The notes under the pieces were generated by a model that searched no databases, was not told where the DNA came from, and worked only from the letters and a program-made list of their open reading frames with translations. This document shows, piece by piece, positions 1-13,280 of a stretch of DNA of 64,000 bases; within the stretch, counting starts at the first letter, position 1; each line of letters opens with the position of its first letter. A program made the position numbers and the translations under genes. The DNA is from Sapria himalayana (lineage: Eukaryota > Streptophyta > Magnoliopsida > Malpighiales > Rafflesiaceae), in contig JAREIK010001332.1 of NCBI GenBank assembly GCA_029783825.1, forward strand, positions 2,342,314 through 2,406,313, given 5' to 3'.

Positions 1-2470
1 AAGAAATTATTATCCTTACAAGGATAGTTATATCGATGCAATTAAACTAATCAAACTAAATAATATCTTTTAATTGTATTAAAATTTTGTTATGACTTTG
101 TAATGGGATCAAAACCTATTATTTGTGATACGGCCCCAAAAGTTCATTAGGTGATTTTTTTTGTCCAATGGAGCTACACTAGTAATGGGTCATATAAGTA
201 GTAAAGTAAATTTAAGTCTAGATATCAATATCATAGAGATTAGGTAGCTAGTCTGACCAACCAACAGTGAACTAATTGCTATCCAATTTGAATAGATAGA
301 CATAGGTTTTCATGAATATATTTACACTGAAAGGATAGCTCACTTTCTTATGTATGATAATGTTTCTTTAGTATTTGGAAAATATTATGTTTAACTAGTA
401 GATGAATAATAGATTAGTATAGAATTGTCTTTATGCCATATTAATATACAAGGTGGTTATCATTTTTAGACTATCATTACCAAGGATGATCCTCACATAG
501 TTGTACCCTTGGTATTTCATCATCAAAATCACATATCATTCCATTCATGTGTCATAAGCATGTCTGCTCTTTAGGCACTTTTTCAACAACCATTGATGAC
601 TACTTCGAGTATGCATATCTATTTTATGACCTCTATTATCTTAGAAATATGACATGATATAATACTAAATCTATTTGTGTTTTAGGTTTCATATGTACCA
701 TACTCAAGAAAATTAACATATATCTTCCCATGAATCTCACCCATGAAACTCATACAAAAGAAATAACTCACTTGGCTATCATCACCATATGAGACACTTC
801 TACTTTTGTGTATCCTATGAAATACCTATCACCATCTACCATAACTTACACATAACTATCACACTATGGTGAAGCTCTTATGTTAGATGTTTTCCTTAAC
901 TCTCACATCACTCAAAGGTTAGTTTTTCAAGAATTTATACAATGAATTAGTCATAAATATATTGGTATTTTTAACTTCATAAGCACTTTACTCACAAAAA
1001 TAATTTTATCACAATCTCAAGTTTTTATACATTGATTTATCGCATGTATAAAGATTACAAGGGTTGTTACTTTCTTTTATCATACCATATAAATATGTTC
1101 CAAGATATGATTATCACTATCCTCCATAGTTAATATGGAAAAGCTAATTATATTATAAAACCCCCAAATTAAGATTCTGAATAATATCTATATCCATTAA
1201 TATCTAAATAATAATATTACCATAAATATTAATATTATAACATCGCATCATCAAAATACAATTACATAAAAACTAATCCTAGATCTCAATTTAGCCTGAC
1301 ATTTGAGAAAATTTCATGTAAAATATTTTAAGTATCATCTTGTGGATTTGAGTGTTAATAATTGACAACCCTATGAGGATCTAAGTCTTAAAACCCAATC
1401 TAAATAATTATTTCTCATGTTCACTTTTGATTTGTCCCTAGAGGGATGGAAGTCATGTCATTTATGATTTGCATGCTCTTGGCTCTAAATCCAATTACCT
1501 TTCTCTCTTCTTTTTTTGAAATCTCCTTAGAGTTACTTTTATAATTTGATGTTTAGTGCAATTTTTTAAGCTAGAAATCATGACACTCCTTTTAGGTCAT
1601 GATTTTACTATCTCATTTATTTTTTTCTAGATATAAAAGTAATGGTGCCAAGGATTACCATGACAAAAATATGTCCCCTCTAGAGCATAAAGTTGTGAAG
1701 GCTGGAAAGTAATGACTAAGATAATTTATCTCTTAAACACAAAGTAAGATTGCATATAATGGTAGCGATTTTTGCATTTATCTTTAGAATACAAAGTCAC
1801 GACACTATGAATGGCTATGACTTTGATATTTTATCTCAAGAGCACAAAGTGATGATAGCTAAAAATATCATGATTCACGTAATGCTCTTTTGAGTATGAA
1901 TTTATGATAGAAAATATTATCATGACTAGATTTACTTAGTATTTTAGTTCTACATCAATTATGTCATGATGTAGAAAATACCATGATTTCTTATACTAGT
2001 AGGGGACTTGAATATAACAACATGAAAATAAAATCATGACCATTAAGTTGTTTTAAAGATTGTGTGATTCTAACTCCCATAAAATATCACATCAATAAAG
2101 ATAATATTGCATAAAAAAAAGATTGTGACAACTTAGTTATAGAGTCATGATATATAATAATTATATTGACTAGTTTTGTAGAATTACGACTAAGAAAAGA
2201 TATTACATTTACTATATTGGCTTGTGAAAGGTGTAACTAAGTCATGACTTGAAAAATATCATGACTCTTGATTTCTTCTATCTCCTCCAAGTCATCCATC
2301 AACCAAATCCACCAATTTTATCTAAAATATATTCAATTTTACTAACATTTTTCAAATTTCCTCAAAATAGATTTTTAGTAAAATCATTTTATTTGAAGCT
2401 CAAATATATACAAATAGGTCAATAAACGCATAATAAATTACCCAAAAAATTGATACATGGAGTATCGAAA
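1..2470 (-). repeat. LTR-like repeat, left copy (probable 3' LTR region of the Athila-like remnant)
   Basis: Two stretches have partners elsewhere. Bases 1 to about 1180 match 6930-8110 at roughly three bases in four, in the same order. Bases about 1190-2470 match 31640-31743 continued at 36631-37823, where Copia-1 interrupts the partner. The minus-strand Gypsy pol lies between this copy and the one at 6851-8110, so I infer this is its downstream LTR side. The match to the third copy fades at about 2470, just after a CA dinucleotide (TG on the minus strand). The left end is cut by the window. No coding potential is seen. The right half is rich in words around TCATGA. Confidence 0.6.
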
Positions 2471-2504
2471 AAACTCTCACACTAAAGTATTGCTCAGCCT
2501 AGAG

Positions 2505-2535
<31 letters not shown>

Positions 2536-3139
2536 CTTTGAAACTCATCATTGATATAACAACGAGTAGAATAAAATATAACATCACAAAGAAGGATCTC
2601 CATGACTAAGTTTGAGTATCAAAGTGAGAAATTTTCTTTTGGAAATTAAATATTGAATATGGGGATTTATTATTTTGTGTATGATAAGGGTGTAATGAGT
2701 TTGTATGTTCTTCATCAAAAATAAAACTATCTATTTGGGTTTCCTTCCAAGAAGCAATACATTTAACACTCTTATATAAAACATCATTGGATCTCCAATC
2801 ACGTCAATACTTTTAAAGATCCAAACAAGCATGTTAGTGTAATCTTTCTTTTCTAATTGTCTTCTCGAATTCTCCTTCAACATCAAGTCATCTTTGAGAC
2901 TCTTCTTTGAGATATTCTTCCTTGGATGTCATGAATTTTTGAAAAATCTCAGCATCATTTTTTATAATCAACTTTGATAAGACTGTAATTTGTTGTGAAG
3001 TTACAGCTTCAAGAATTACTATCTAGATCCCAATTATCATGGTTTTGTCTCATGCCATGACTTTCTTCTTTAGTTTAACATGTAAAGTTTCAACTTCTAA
3101 TTTTTTCATCATTCGTGATCTAGGTTGTTGTTCTCTTTT
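2471..3139. other. Non-coding stretch between Gypsy integrase end and LTR-like repeat
   Basis: Contains a (TA)n microsatellite at about 2507-2535. The rest lies downstream, on the minus strand, of the integrase C-terminal region. Athila elements can carry an extra env-like frame here, but I cannot read a consistent one. Confidence 0.5.
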
Positions 3140-5960
3140 ATAATGCTTAACCCATTGCTCATTTATTTTAAAGTCTATTCTATCTTTTGATTTTACTTTT
3201 TCTACCCCATACAGTGTATGGATGTGATTATAAATGACTCAAACAATTGAGACCTCAACTTTCCTTGAAATTAACTTGAGATGTGAGTTGAAAACTAATA
3301 CATTTTCTCCTATTTTTAACTCTTTTCTTATAGATTCTTGTCATGCATTTTTTTGTTTTAACTTTTAAATCTGAGAATTATCATAAGCTTCACTCCTCAA
3401 ATCTTCTAGTTCACTCATCTAAAAAACTCTATTTACTTTTATATCATCAACTTTATGATTCATTTGTTTTATTATCCACCTTATTTTATGTTCGAGTTTG
3501 TCTAATAAATGATAAGTCTTTCCAAAACAAGTACATGGAAGATAAACCTAGAGGATTCTTGAATGTCATTCTATTGTTAACAATACTTCCTCCAACCATT
3601 AAGACCAATACTTTCTTGGTGAAATGACTATCTTTTCCAAGATATTTTTAATTTTCCTATTTAATATTTCTATTTATGCATTTATCTATGGATGATATGA
3701 TAGTCTCTTTGTGTGCCTAATCCCATTCATAGCCAAGTAAGCACCAAAAAATTTGTAATAGAAAAAATGACTTCCTTTATCACTTATGATATATCATGGT
3801 GTGCCAAATTGTATGAAAATATTATTGCAAGGGAAACTCATAATTAGCCTTTCATCATTCTTTGATATGACTCTAACTTCAACTAATTTAGACATGTAGT
3901 CCACTATTATTAGTATGTACCATTTTCCAAAGGTTACAAGGAAGGGCCCGTTGAAATAGATCACTCGTACATCAAAAGATTTCTACCTCAAGGATATTGT
4001 TGAGCAATATCTCATTCTGTTTAGGTATGTTACACAATCATTGATATCTATCATACCATTTTGCACAATATTGTGGTAATCTCTGAATAATGATGACCAA
4101 AAAAAATCTAATTTGTAATATCTTTTGGGTAGTTTGATTACCTCCAAAATAGCCTCCATAAGGGAAAGAGTAGAATTTGAGGATAATATTTGTCAATTCA
4201 TCATTTGGTACACATATCTTTATGAAATAATATACATATCTTCTAAATAGAAGTAGATCATCCCATATGTAGTATCTCAAGTCATGCAAAACATTTTTTT
4301 TAGTGTGACATGAGAGATTAAAGGAGGGCATTACATGCGAGATTATTAACAATATAGACATACCATGACAATTGAAATTTCAACATAAAGATCTATTTAT
4401 TTGAGAAGTTCTCAAAATTATCTTCTATTCCTTCAAGATTCATGTCGGATTTCAAGCTGGACAAATGGTCAGCTATCAGATTGTAACATTCCTTCTTGTC
4501 ACTTATCTTTATATCAAATTGTTGTAGAAAAAGGATCCACAATCTCAATCTTAGTTTAGCATCTTACTTTTTCTTTAAGTACCACTTAGTTGCAAGATCT
4601 AAATAAATTATAAATTATGCTTTAACGACGTATGATTGGAATTTATCACAAGAGAACATAATGACCATCATCTTCTTTTTGGTGGGTAAATAATTTACTT
4701 AGGTTTCATTCAAGGTTTGACTAACATATGAAATGACATGAAAAACTTTCATGTGTTTATGTCCTAGTATAGCTCCAAGTACATAAGCACTTGCATCTCA
4801 CATAATCATAAAAGTCTCTGCTCATTATGGTATATTTATAAAAGTGATTTCCACCAATTTTCTCTTCAGCTCTTCAAATTCGTCAACATTTTCTTCACTA
4901 AAGTTGAAAATTACTTCTTTCTCTAATAGTTTTCACGATAGTTTTGCTATTTTTGAGACGTTATGGATAAATCATTGATAGAACCCAATATATTTAAGGA
5001 AACTACACACCCCCTTCATAGTAGTGGGTTAAGGTATATAGTTTTATTTACTAAAACCTTTGTGTTGTCTACTTTTAGTACTCTAGTAGAGACTTGATGT
5101 CCTAGTACAATCCATCATTCACCATGAAATGAAACTTATGTAATTTAAGAATACAATTCTCCTCTTTACACCATTTTAATAAGACTTCTAAGTTTTACTA
5201 ATATATTTCAAAAGAATCTCTATAAATAGAAAGGTCATTCATCGATACCTCCATAATTTTCTCATTGAGATTGGTAAAGATCACATTCATGCACATATGA
5301 AAATTATCCAAATCATTACAAAGACTAAATGACACTCTTTGAAATAAAAAGGTTGGTCAAATAAAAGTGATTTTTTTTGAACTACTAGGTCAATCTAAAT
5401 GTGATTGTATTCTAGATATCCATCTAGAAAATAATAAGGAATATCCTAAGATTTTGTCCAGAATTTGATCCATAAAAGGAAGTGGGTAGTGATCCTTCCT
5501 TGTTTCCATATTCAATTTATGAGAATTCATGCATATGCACCATCCAGTGATTACACATATGAAGATTTCTTTATCATTTAGGATTTTCAATTCTATCAAA
5601 CCTTTCTTCTATGACACTATATGAATTAGACTAATCCATGAACTATCCAACATGGCATAGAGATTTTACAATCTATTTTTTTAAGACATTCTTCATTATT
5701 GGATTCACCCTACATTAGTATTTAATTGTTGGTCCTAGACCATCTTTCATAATTATCTTATTCATGAATATTGAAGGAATAATTTTTTTGATGTCTCCAA
5801 GAGACCAAGTTATAATCTTAGTATATTTCTTTATTGTATTTTCCATGGTTGCCTCTATTTCTTCAGTCAATATTATAGAATTGTTGATTGTTTCATCTTC
5901 TCTTCCTCCAAGAAAGCCAACTGAAGGCAATTCAGTAGCACCTTATAGAGTAGTTCATCA
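3140..5960 (-). pseudogene. Athila/Tat-like Ty3/Gypsy pol remnant (RT, RNase H, integrase)
   Basis: Read on the minus strand with many stops and frame changes, this follows the order of an Athila-type pol. The pre-RT linker is at about 5715-5930 (YTKIITWSLGDIKKI, then PSIFMNKI). RT follows at about 5390-5600 with TRKDHYPLPFMDQIL. RNase H is at about 4440-4900 (DASAYVLGAILGHKHMKVFH, ending ADHLSSL). The integrase zinc-binding region is at 4038-4361 (SFPYGGYFGGNQTTQKIL). The core is at about 3770-3970 (FNGPFLVTFGKWY, then DYMSKLVEVRV). The C-terminal region with LEHKIRWIIKQMN and ENVLVFNSHLKL is at about 3140-3530. RT-RNase H-integrase order is the Gypsy order. The copy is clearly dead; plus-strand frames here are shadows. 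Confidence 0.88.
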
Positions 5961-6370
5961 GGAGACATCCATGCTTCAAGGTGTCCTGTGGTCGTGAATT
6001 TAACAAAAGTCATTGCATTGTCTCTTATGATTTTTGTAGCTTTGAGATTATTTGTGACTTTTTCCTCAAGTGTTGCAACTTGTTGTGAAGTTGTGGCATA
6101 AACATTTCCTCTTTGGAACTCCAAGTCATGGCTTTCAAATAAGTTATAGATTCTCCATTCTTTGACTCCATCAACATTACAGCTTCTTCTTACGTGTGTA
6201 AAGTCATGACTTTTGTAAAAATCATGACTCCCTTGTAAATCCTCTATGTTATTTTTTTTTTCAATTTTTTGTCCTCCTTCTTCTATACTATTGGTGGATG
6301 CTATGAACATTAATCTCCTTGGATTCTCCTCAGTTTTTCCTAGTTCACCATTGATTCTCTTCTCCCTCAT
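5873..6370 (-). pseudogene. Open frame upstream of the Gypsy pol (unplaced gag/protease-side sequence)
   Basis: A 165-codon minus-strand frame directly upstream of, and overlapping, the pol linker. Its last 30 or so residues (from about MSPDELL) are a shifted reading of the pol region. The rest is hydrophilic and lacks a zinc knuckle, a protease DSG/DTG motif or any gag signature. It repeats a phrase around SHDF, which reflects TCATGA-type words shared with non-coding repeats elsewhere in the window. Only about 0.9 kb separates pol from the right LTR-like repeat, much too little for an Athila gag, so most of gag is probably deleted. No function is assigned. Confidence 0.3.
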
Positions 6371-6850
6371 TATTAATTTGTATTGTCCAATTTGATTCTC
6401 ATTATAACTATTTCAATCTTCTTTTATTTCATTATTTTCCGTAATCTCAATTATTTAGTAGTATAAAAATGATATCTTTGAATGATGGGTTGTCTATCAA
6501 ATATGGACCATCATACTGTGGTTTTTTTGTTAGCTCTCATATGATAAATCTTCATGACTAATAACAATATGATGATAACATAGAAAAGAGTTATTGTTAG
6601 GTCTAAAATAATTTCCACTACTTTGTAATAATTTGGCATATTCCACATGATTGATTGGTTTGGAACTGATCATCTCTCACTATTGCAAGGCACATTAATT
6701 TGTCTTGGTTGTGATGCATTTTATCCTAGAATAGCTACCATCATCTCCATGTACACTCTCTTAGCTTTTTGTCTCAAAAAAATTCTTTTTATTTTCTCAA
6801 TTTCTAGTTTCGAAGGTATCAACTTAGTCCCATAGTTTCATCTCCAATGA
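6371..6850 (-). other. Gypsy leader-like region with a possible decayed primer-binding site
   Basis: AT-rich sequence between the last open frame and the right LTR-like copy. On the minus strand, just inside the LTR-like edge (about 6820-6850), there is a TTGG start followed by a sequence that could be a decayed tRNA-complementary site. Its position is right for a PBS but the match is weak. Confidence 0.3.
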
Positions 6851-8110
6851 TGTAGTTGCTACAAAAAAAACAAAGAAATAAAAAAACACAAATACAGCAT
6901 ACACATAGACAACCATTAAATAATTAGAAACAAATCTATTCTTTGCAAGGATATTTATGTCAATTCAAGTGGACTAATTAAAATAAATAATTCTCAACAA
7001 TTGTGCTAGAATATATTGTAACTTTATTATGGTGCCAAAACTTAATATTTGTTATTTGATCCCAAAAGCTCATTGGGTGATTATCATTCATCCAAATGAG
7101 TTCTACTAATAAATGGGTCATATAAGTAGTAAGATAGACTTAGGTTTTGATATTAATCCTATAGATATTTTGTAGGCAGTCAAACCAACCAATAGAAAAT
7201 AACTGCTCCTTGAGTTGAGTAGATAGACTTTGGTTTTTGGAAATATACTTAGATTCTAGGGTTGGCTCACCTTCTTATGTTTGATGATATTTATTTAGTA
7301 TTTGGGTAATATTGTGTTCTTTTACTTAGACAAATGATAGATTAGTATAGAGATGTCCTTGTAGCTTCTTGGTATACAAGATGGTTGTCATATATGGGTT
7401 GTCACTACTAAATATTATCCCCTCATCATTATGTCATTGTATTTCATAATGTAAATCACACATCATTCCATTTATGGGCGATTCACGCATCTAATCCTTT
7501 TAGGTAATTTTTCAACTTCCCTTGATTACTATTTCAAGTTTGCTTATCTATTCTATGACTTATAATGTCTCAAGATTGCAAAATGATGTGGTACTAAATC
7601 TATTTATACTTTTAGCTTCATAGGGACTATTCTCGCAACAATTAACTTACATCTTTCCATGAATCTCATCTATAGGAATTATACAAAAGGAAATCACTCG
7701 AAGAGTTGTCAATATCATATGAGACAACTTCACTTGTATGTGTCTTATGACATACATGTCACCATCTGCCATAACTAACACATGACTCTAATATTATGAT
7801 AAAACTCAAAAGTTTGTTATTCTAAGTAACCATCACATCAATCAAAGGTTAAGTTGTTCTAGAATATATATATATAATGAATTGGTTATAAATATATGTG
7901 TTCTTTCACCGTAATATGTATCTTATTCATAACAATTAAACTTACCTTAATCTCAAGTTTTCATACATAAGTTTTTGTCATGCAGAAAAATTAGAAGGGA
8001 TTTCACTTATTTTTTATTTTTCCATGTGAGTCTGTCTCATGACTAACTTATCACAGCATATCATGGCCAACGTGTATAAACCCACAATATGACACCCCAA
8101 AATCTAGGTG
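6851..8110 (-). repeat. LTR-like repeat, right copy (probable 5' LTR of the Athila-like remnant)
   Basis: Bases 6930-8110 align with 1-1180 over the whole length at about 75% by eye. Shared words include GGGTCATATAAGTAGTA and a TCTCAAGTTTT block. The left edge at 6851 begins with TG. Homology stops at about 8110, so the equivalent of 1190-2470 is missing and this copy looks truncated or recombined. Confidence 0.6.
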
Positions 8111-9474
8111 TCTATCAACTAACCATCAACTCATTGAAGATTTGTGATAATCAATTAAATCGATGACACTATGTTGTGTCCCATCTATTGGGACTCACAA
8201 TACAAAAGGAATCAGATTAAGGCCCATGTTGTGATGCACCTTGCATGCAAACTCTATCCAAATCAAATCTTACCAAAAACCATTATCACTTATACAAGTA
8301 TAAGTTTGCTCACTGGCTTATTCATCCATACTGAGGAAACAAAACTAAATATCAAAATGTTAAATGGTCTATTTTTATCATAATATTTTCATGCAAACCC
8401 TATAAATGAAAAACAACATGTAAATGGCTTTAAATAAAACTCATCTAGCTACTAATAAATGTTATTTCAAAATTACTACCTTGAATGGATATCATTCACT
8501 AGTACAAGTCCTACACTTGAAATATCTTCAAAGAGTGAGCCACACCCAGTAATGAATATTTCTATATGGGTACTTCCATACTAAGTACACATGCAGTAGT
8601 CACAACTAGTAATCAATACGCAAATTTCAAAAATGCATATCTCAAAACTAAAAATGCTATGTGTGTGTAATGAGAAGAGATTCAAATGTAAATTTTGCCC
8701 CAAGCCCTTACCAGCTCTTACCAAATAATACATAAGCCAATCTATGGTAAAAATATCAATGATAAGCTTATTCAATGATACATTTTTAATTAAAACATTT
8801 CTTTGTTGGAACCAAAATGTTTAATGGATGCAATCATTTCAAGATTTTTTTTAAAATTAAATCTCGTGCATTTTGTTTGGGTAGAAAATTTTGATGGGTC
8901 ACCATACAACTTTACATGTCTTCTAACACTTCTTCAATTTCACTTTTAAATGTGTTTGAATTAGTCTAAACTTTTTACCCATTGGAGAATCTAGCATTTT
9001 TTATTATTATCCACACACATATTTTTTCCATGTTATATAAAGCCATGTCATTTTGTTGGATACCATCTAAGGTAACAAGCCTACCCATCAATCAACAAGT
9101 ATGGTGATTGACCATGACAATGTGATATATCAGTTCACTTCAATTTTATGCCAGATATTAATAAAAACAATTATGGAGTACAATTGCATCATGCACATCA
9201 CCTTATATCTTGGATAACTACATCACATGAATATAGTTTCCAACCATATTCAATTTGAAGACACCTCACAAGCCAATACACTAAACACAATCAATTCATG
9301 CATATAATGATGTTCATCATAATACATGATTAGACATACAATTGAATATATCCAATTTTGTTTGAAAGAATTGGGCAGCCCCCAAGTTTTATTTAAATTA
9401 CAAAATTATCATTATAATTAATATTATTAGAAAATATTTATTTCTAATAGATTATCACCCTATAAATATACATT
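8111..9474. other. AT-rich intergenic stretch, nothing recognised
   Basis: About 1.36 kb with only short frames on both strands, no TIRs, no LTR match inside the window and no tandem array that I can see. Confidence 0.5.
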
Positions 9475-10250
9475 ACTCATGGATTTGAATCACCTTGTTT
9501 GGGTCACCATAACTAAACTTATGATCCAAACAAAAAAAAATAAGTTCTTTATTGAGGAAAGAACTATCCCCATGGATGGAGCCTCCAATTTAAGGTTTTC
9601 TAATCTTATTCAGTTATTGGTGTACTTTGGACAATTTTAGAAACATTTATTAAATTTTGCCTCCAATATGCAATTTGGATGTTCATAGGCTATGTTATGG
9701 CCAAAATCAAATTGGGGTGGTTAGGGAAATTTTTATAGAAATTTATATAAATAATCAAACATCAATTTGACTCGATTTCTATAACAAAACATGGAATTTC
9801 CCAAAATATCCACATTAAATAAAGAGGAGGTACAGAAAAAGAAAAGAAACAAATTAATTTCTTGCAATACAACACTTAGGATAAAATAAGACTAAGTAGA
9901 AAGAATCATTATCTCTAGAATAGAAAACATTCTAATGAATACCTTCCAATCATGAAAACCAATTTCTCCAAATATGCTCTTATGGGCTTCAAAAAATTTT
10001 CTTAATTTTAGTATCCACAAATAGTTCTCATTGAGTAGATTAACTTTTGGTTTTTAAATCAACTAAATATAATCAATGATCTTCATAGATCTAAAAGAGA
10101 AGTTTTAAAAAATTCAATGTCTTCTCTTTTTCTCCCCTTTATGAATATTTTTTGCTTTTTTGGAAAGACTTTTCATTGATTTTTTTTCTTCTCACCACTT
10201 TCTATTTATCCATCCACTTTTTACAAAATCTTTAATTTACTAAAGCCACG
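9475..10250 (+). repeat. Unclassified dispersed repeat, copy 1
   Basis: Matches 24220-24965 in order and orientation. Both begin with GATTTGAATCA-type sequence, share AATAATCAAACATCA in the middle, then TGTCTTCTCTTTTTCTCCCC, then a TTTTTTGCTTTTTT block, and both end near TTAATTTACT. No coding potential. It sits directly upstream of the LINE, whereas copy 2 sits directly upstream of an old hAT. Confidence 0.65.
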
Positions 10251-10406
10251 TAAATGCATTTTTTCTCTCCTCCATAAAATTCCCCCCAAAACCCCAAAAT
10301 CTACCTATTTCCTACAAGAAATCCATCCTTGGAAGGCTTGGATTGAAGAAGAAATTGATAAAGATAGTTTCAATAACTTAGAAATTATCATGGTTGTTTT
10401 AATTTC

Positions 10407-12040
10407 TTGTTAAGTGATATGGATATTACGGGACCACCTGATATATCCTCAATATTTGAGACAAACGAAACCCTATCCACTACGGAAAGCACTCCCAAAG
10501 ACTTTGAGCATTCCTTACAATTCCAAAAGTACTTCGATGAATCCCTGAGGCAAACTCGAAGGAGACTCCTAATATGCTCCAAAGATGATTCTGATGCTAC
10601 TGAGTATGTAATCAATGATGGGAAGAGCCAAAAAAACCTTCTACAGCAAGGTTTCAGTTGAACCGAGTGATGTTCTACCTAATAATTTTCTTGAAAATCA
10701 TCTTGAAAATGAGAATCCGATTGGAACTAATAGTTCTAAAGGTATTTCAAGTAATAATAAGGGGTTTTCGATCGATTTAAATGATCGATTCCATGTTAAC
10801 TTTCTCCCGAGTGGTATTTTGCATAAGAATAACTTCGGTTTTGAAATGCCGAGTGACACTAATAGGTAAATTTCAAAGCTCAAGTAGTTTTGATGATATT
10901 TTTACTAATCCAAATGATTTGAATATTAGTTTTCATCTTGGGTTTCATGATAATTCCTTGACAAATGGTGTTCTTCATAATGGGGATAATGATATATCTT
11001 ATGTGGATAGTTATAATCATGTTGGAGATATGGTTCCTTATCTTGAACACACAAATCACCTAAACATTACCTCTGTTGATACTGAGATCCCACATGAACA
11101 CAAAAATGTTAATAATTTGGAGAAATCCCAAGCCTTGTTAAGTGCAAATAATAATGGCTTAGAGACAGAAAATCTGAAACTAACTACCTCGAATTTGGGC
11201 ATGCATTTAAACAACTCTATTAATCATCAAAATGATGGGAGTAAACAGAATATTTAGACCCCTATTTACCCTAAATTATTCGGGAAGAATAAGGCTCCTT
11301 GGAGTAGCTTAATCTCTAGAAATAATACTCTTGTTAGCACCACTAAATTGTCTTACCTCCCACCTAAATTGCCTGGCAATGCCTATTTCGAAGAGGGGGA
11401 CCTGGCTCATAGGACAGAGCATTGGAAAAACTATATAGTGATTTATTTTGTGACTAAAATTCTCGGAAAACTCTTGCTAAAGAGGTTTATGAAAGAACAA
11501 TAAAAAATATGCCCACTAGTCATTCAAAATATAAGCAGCTGGATTGTTTTTAAATTCAGTAGCTATTATGATATGGAAGAGTTTCTTAAATCTGACCATT
11601 TCTTAGTTTTTGGATGTGCATTATATGTTAAGCCACTTCCATTGGATTTTCAATATGGTTTAAACAAAATGGCAAAAATCCCACTGTGGGTGAAGCTACC
11701 AAATTTTTCAATACATCTTTGGAACCCAATCAGGTTGAGTAAATCATCAAGTTGTATTATGAAACTACTTCACATAGATAAACTAACGTCGAACATCTCC
11801 AAAATAATATATGTAATGGTGCTTGTAAAAAAGGATTTAATAATGAATTGCATAATGAAATTACCCTAAACTTCTTGTATAGATCAAATATTTGCCAATT
11901 GGTTATCTATGAAAACTCTCTCCCATATTGCAAATTCTGTACTTGCTTTGGTACTAGTAGTTGTCGGATGAGGAATAAATGCCAAGATGTGGAGCCTCCT
12001 ACTAGCCCTACTACATCAGAATAAAAAAAAATGATGCTGG
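10407..12040 (+). pseudogene. LINE ORF1 (DUF4283 / gag-like nucleic-acid-binding protein), broken
   Basis: Several plus frames join into one decayed protein. The N-terminal part is low-complexity and polar (10407-11257), as in plant LINE ORF1 proteins. The DUF4283-like part runs from about 11270 to 11870: WKNYIVIYFVTK, then a block around DMEEFLKSDHFLVFG (from 11573), then IPLWVKLPNFSIHLWN and a final DKLT. A short cysteine cluster near 11930-11980 (LPYCKFC...CRMRNKC) fits a degenerate CCHC knuckle. In this family ORF1 binds the element RNA. At least three frame changes and internal stops make it non-functional. Confidence 0.75.
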
Positions 12041-12199
12041 ATCCCCTCTTGAAGAAGGACAAATCCTTCATGAATCTAGAAATTTATCTACACAAGCAAG
12101 AATGAATGGTGACCCCCAACAAACTGAAGAGAAAAATATGGGTTCACCATGGTTAAATCAAGGAAGAAAAATAAAAAGCTAACAAGGGCACTACCCCTC

Positions 12200-13280
12200 A
12201 TGGTACAAAATAGAAGTTACTCAGGGGTTCTTTGCCCCTCAAAAACTAGAATTTTTGTGTTTGTTGATATTAGTTTATTTTTTGATTTTATTTTATTTCA
12301 GAAGAATATTTGTTGGAGTTTTGAAGGATGGAGCAGGGAGAGAGTTTATGTTCTTTCTCTAACAGACTGCTAAGAGATTCTTGGGGAGAGGTGGGGGCAC
12401 CTCTAAGCATGATGGTCTTATGGATGGTAATGCATGGATTAAGTAGGGTGGCATATGCATACAAATGGGTATTTAATAGAGGGAGGAATATCAGGAAACA
12501 AATCAAGCATTAAATAGAATGCTTGGTGTGTCTACTTGGACCTCAGACCTCCTCCTGCATGAAAAAACACATGAAGGTATGCCGAGTTGTGGCTCTAAAC
12601 CTTGCATTGTTTTTTAAGAATTTGAAATGTACGGAATGGATGGGAAATTGTTGTATGGAAAAGCATGTAACACCCCAAGATAGATTGGAAATAGTAATTG
12701 AGATGCCTCACACATTCTTCCAAGTTTTGGAGGGGTTCTTGGGCTCCTCGAGATCACCAACTGGAATATATGGATAAATGAGTGTTATGGTATGGTTTTC
12801 TCAAATAAATGCTACCTTTTGAGGCATCTTAGCTTTCTAGACACTCAAGGTACCACCAAACATGCTACTAAATGGCTTTTTAAAACAAAATGTTATCCAA
12901 AATTAAAGCCTGATATGTATGAATGCATGGGGGTTGTCTTGGGGTTTCTCACATGCATGCATTGGAGATCTTGGGTTTATTTAGGTTTCTTGTTTGCAGG
13001 TGGAGTATATGCAAGTATGTGCAAAAGTAGCTTATATCTATGATTACGAAGTAGATGTAGAGGATGTACTATTACATGTAAACAAATGCTAGAATCTGTA
13101 GAAGAAATGTATGTTGCATTATATGTTTGACTTGAGATGATAGGGAAGAAAGCATGTAAGAGGATCTCATATCCAACACACTTGGGCACTAGCAAGGGGT
13201 TTTAGTTGATGTATGCTATGTGAAATGTTATCCATTATATTTCATGGTGAGACTATAGATGAAGTATATAGAGAGAATCA
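12200..13280. other. Unassigned, less AT-rich stretch between LINE ORF1 and ORF2
   Basis: About 1.1 kb that is visibly less AT-rich than its surroundings. It has short plus-strand frames at 12328-12513, 12523-12777 and 12792-13043 and minus frames of similar length. None has a motif I recognise, and both strands and several frames are about equally open. No TIRs or LTRs were found. It could be an insertion in the LINE or an unusual inter-ORF spacer. Confidence 0.4.

Noticed and set aside
3343..3627. 94-codon plus frame
   Set aside because: Lies opposite the integrase C-terminal region of the minus-strand Gypsy pol, which has clear motifs.
10388..10883. Minus frames of 61-75 codons opposite the start of LINE ORF1
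   Set aside because: Shadows of the polar plus-strand ORF1 N-terminus; no motif.
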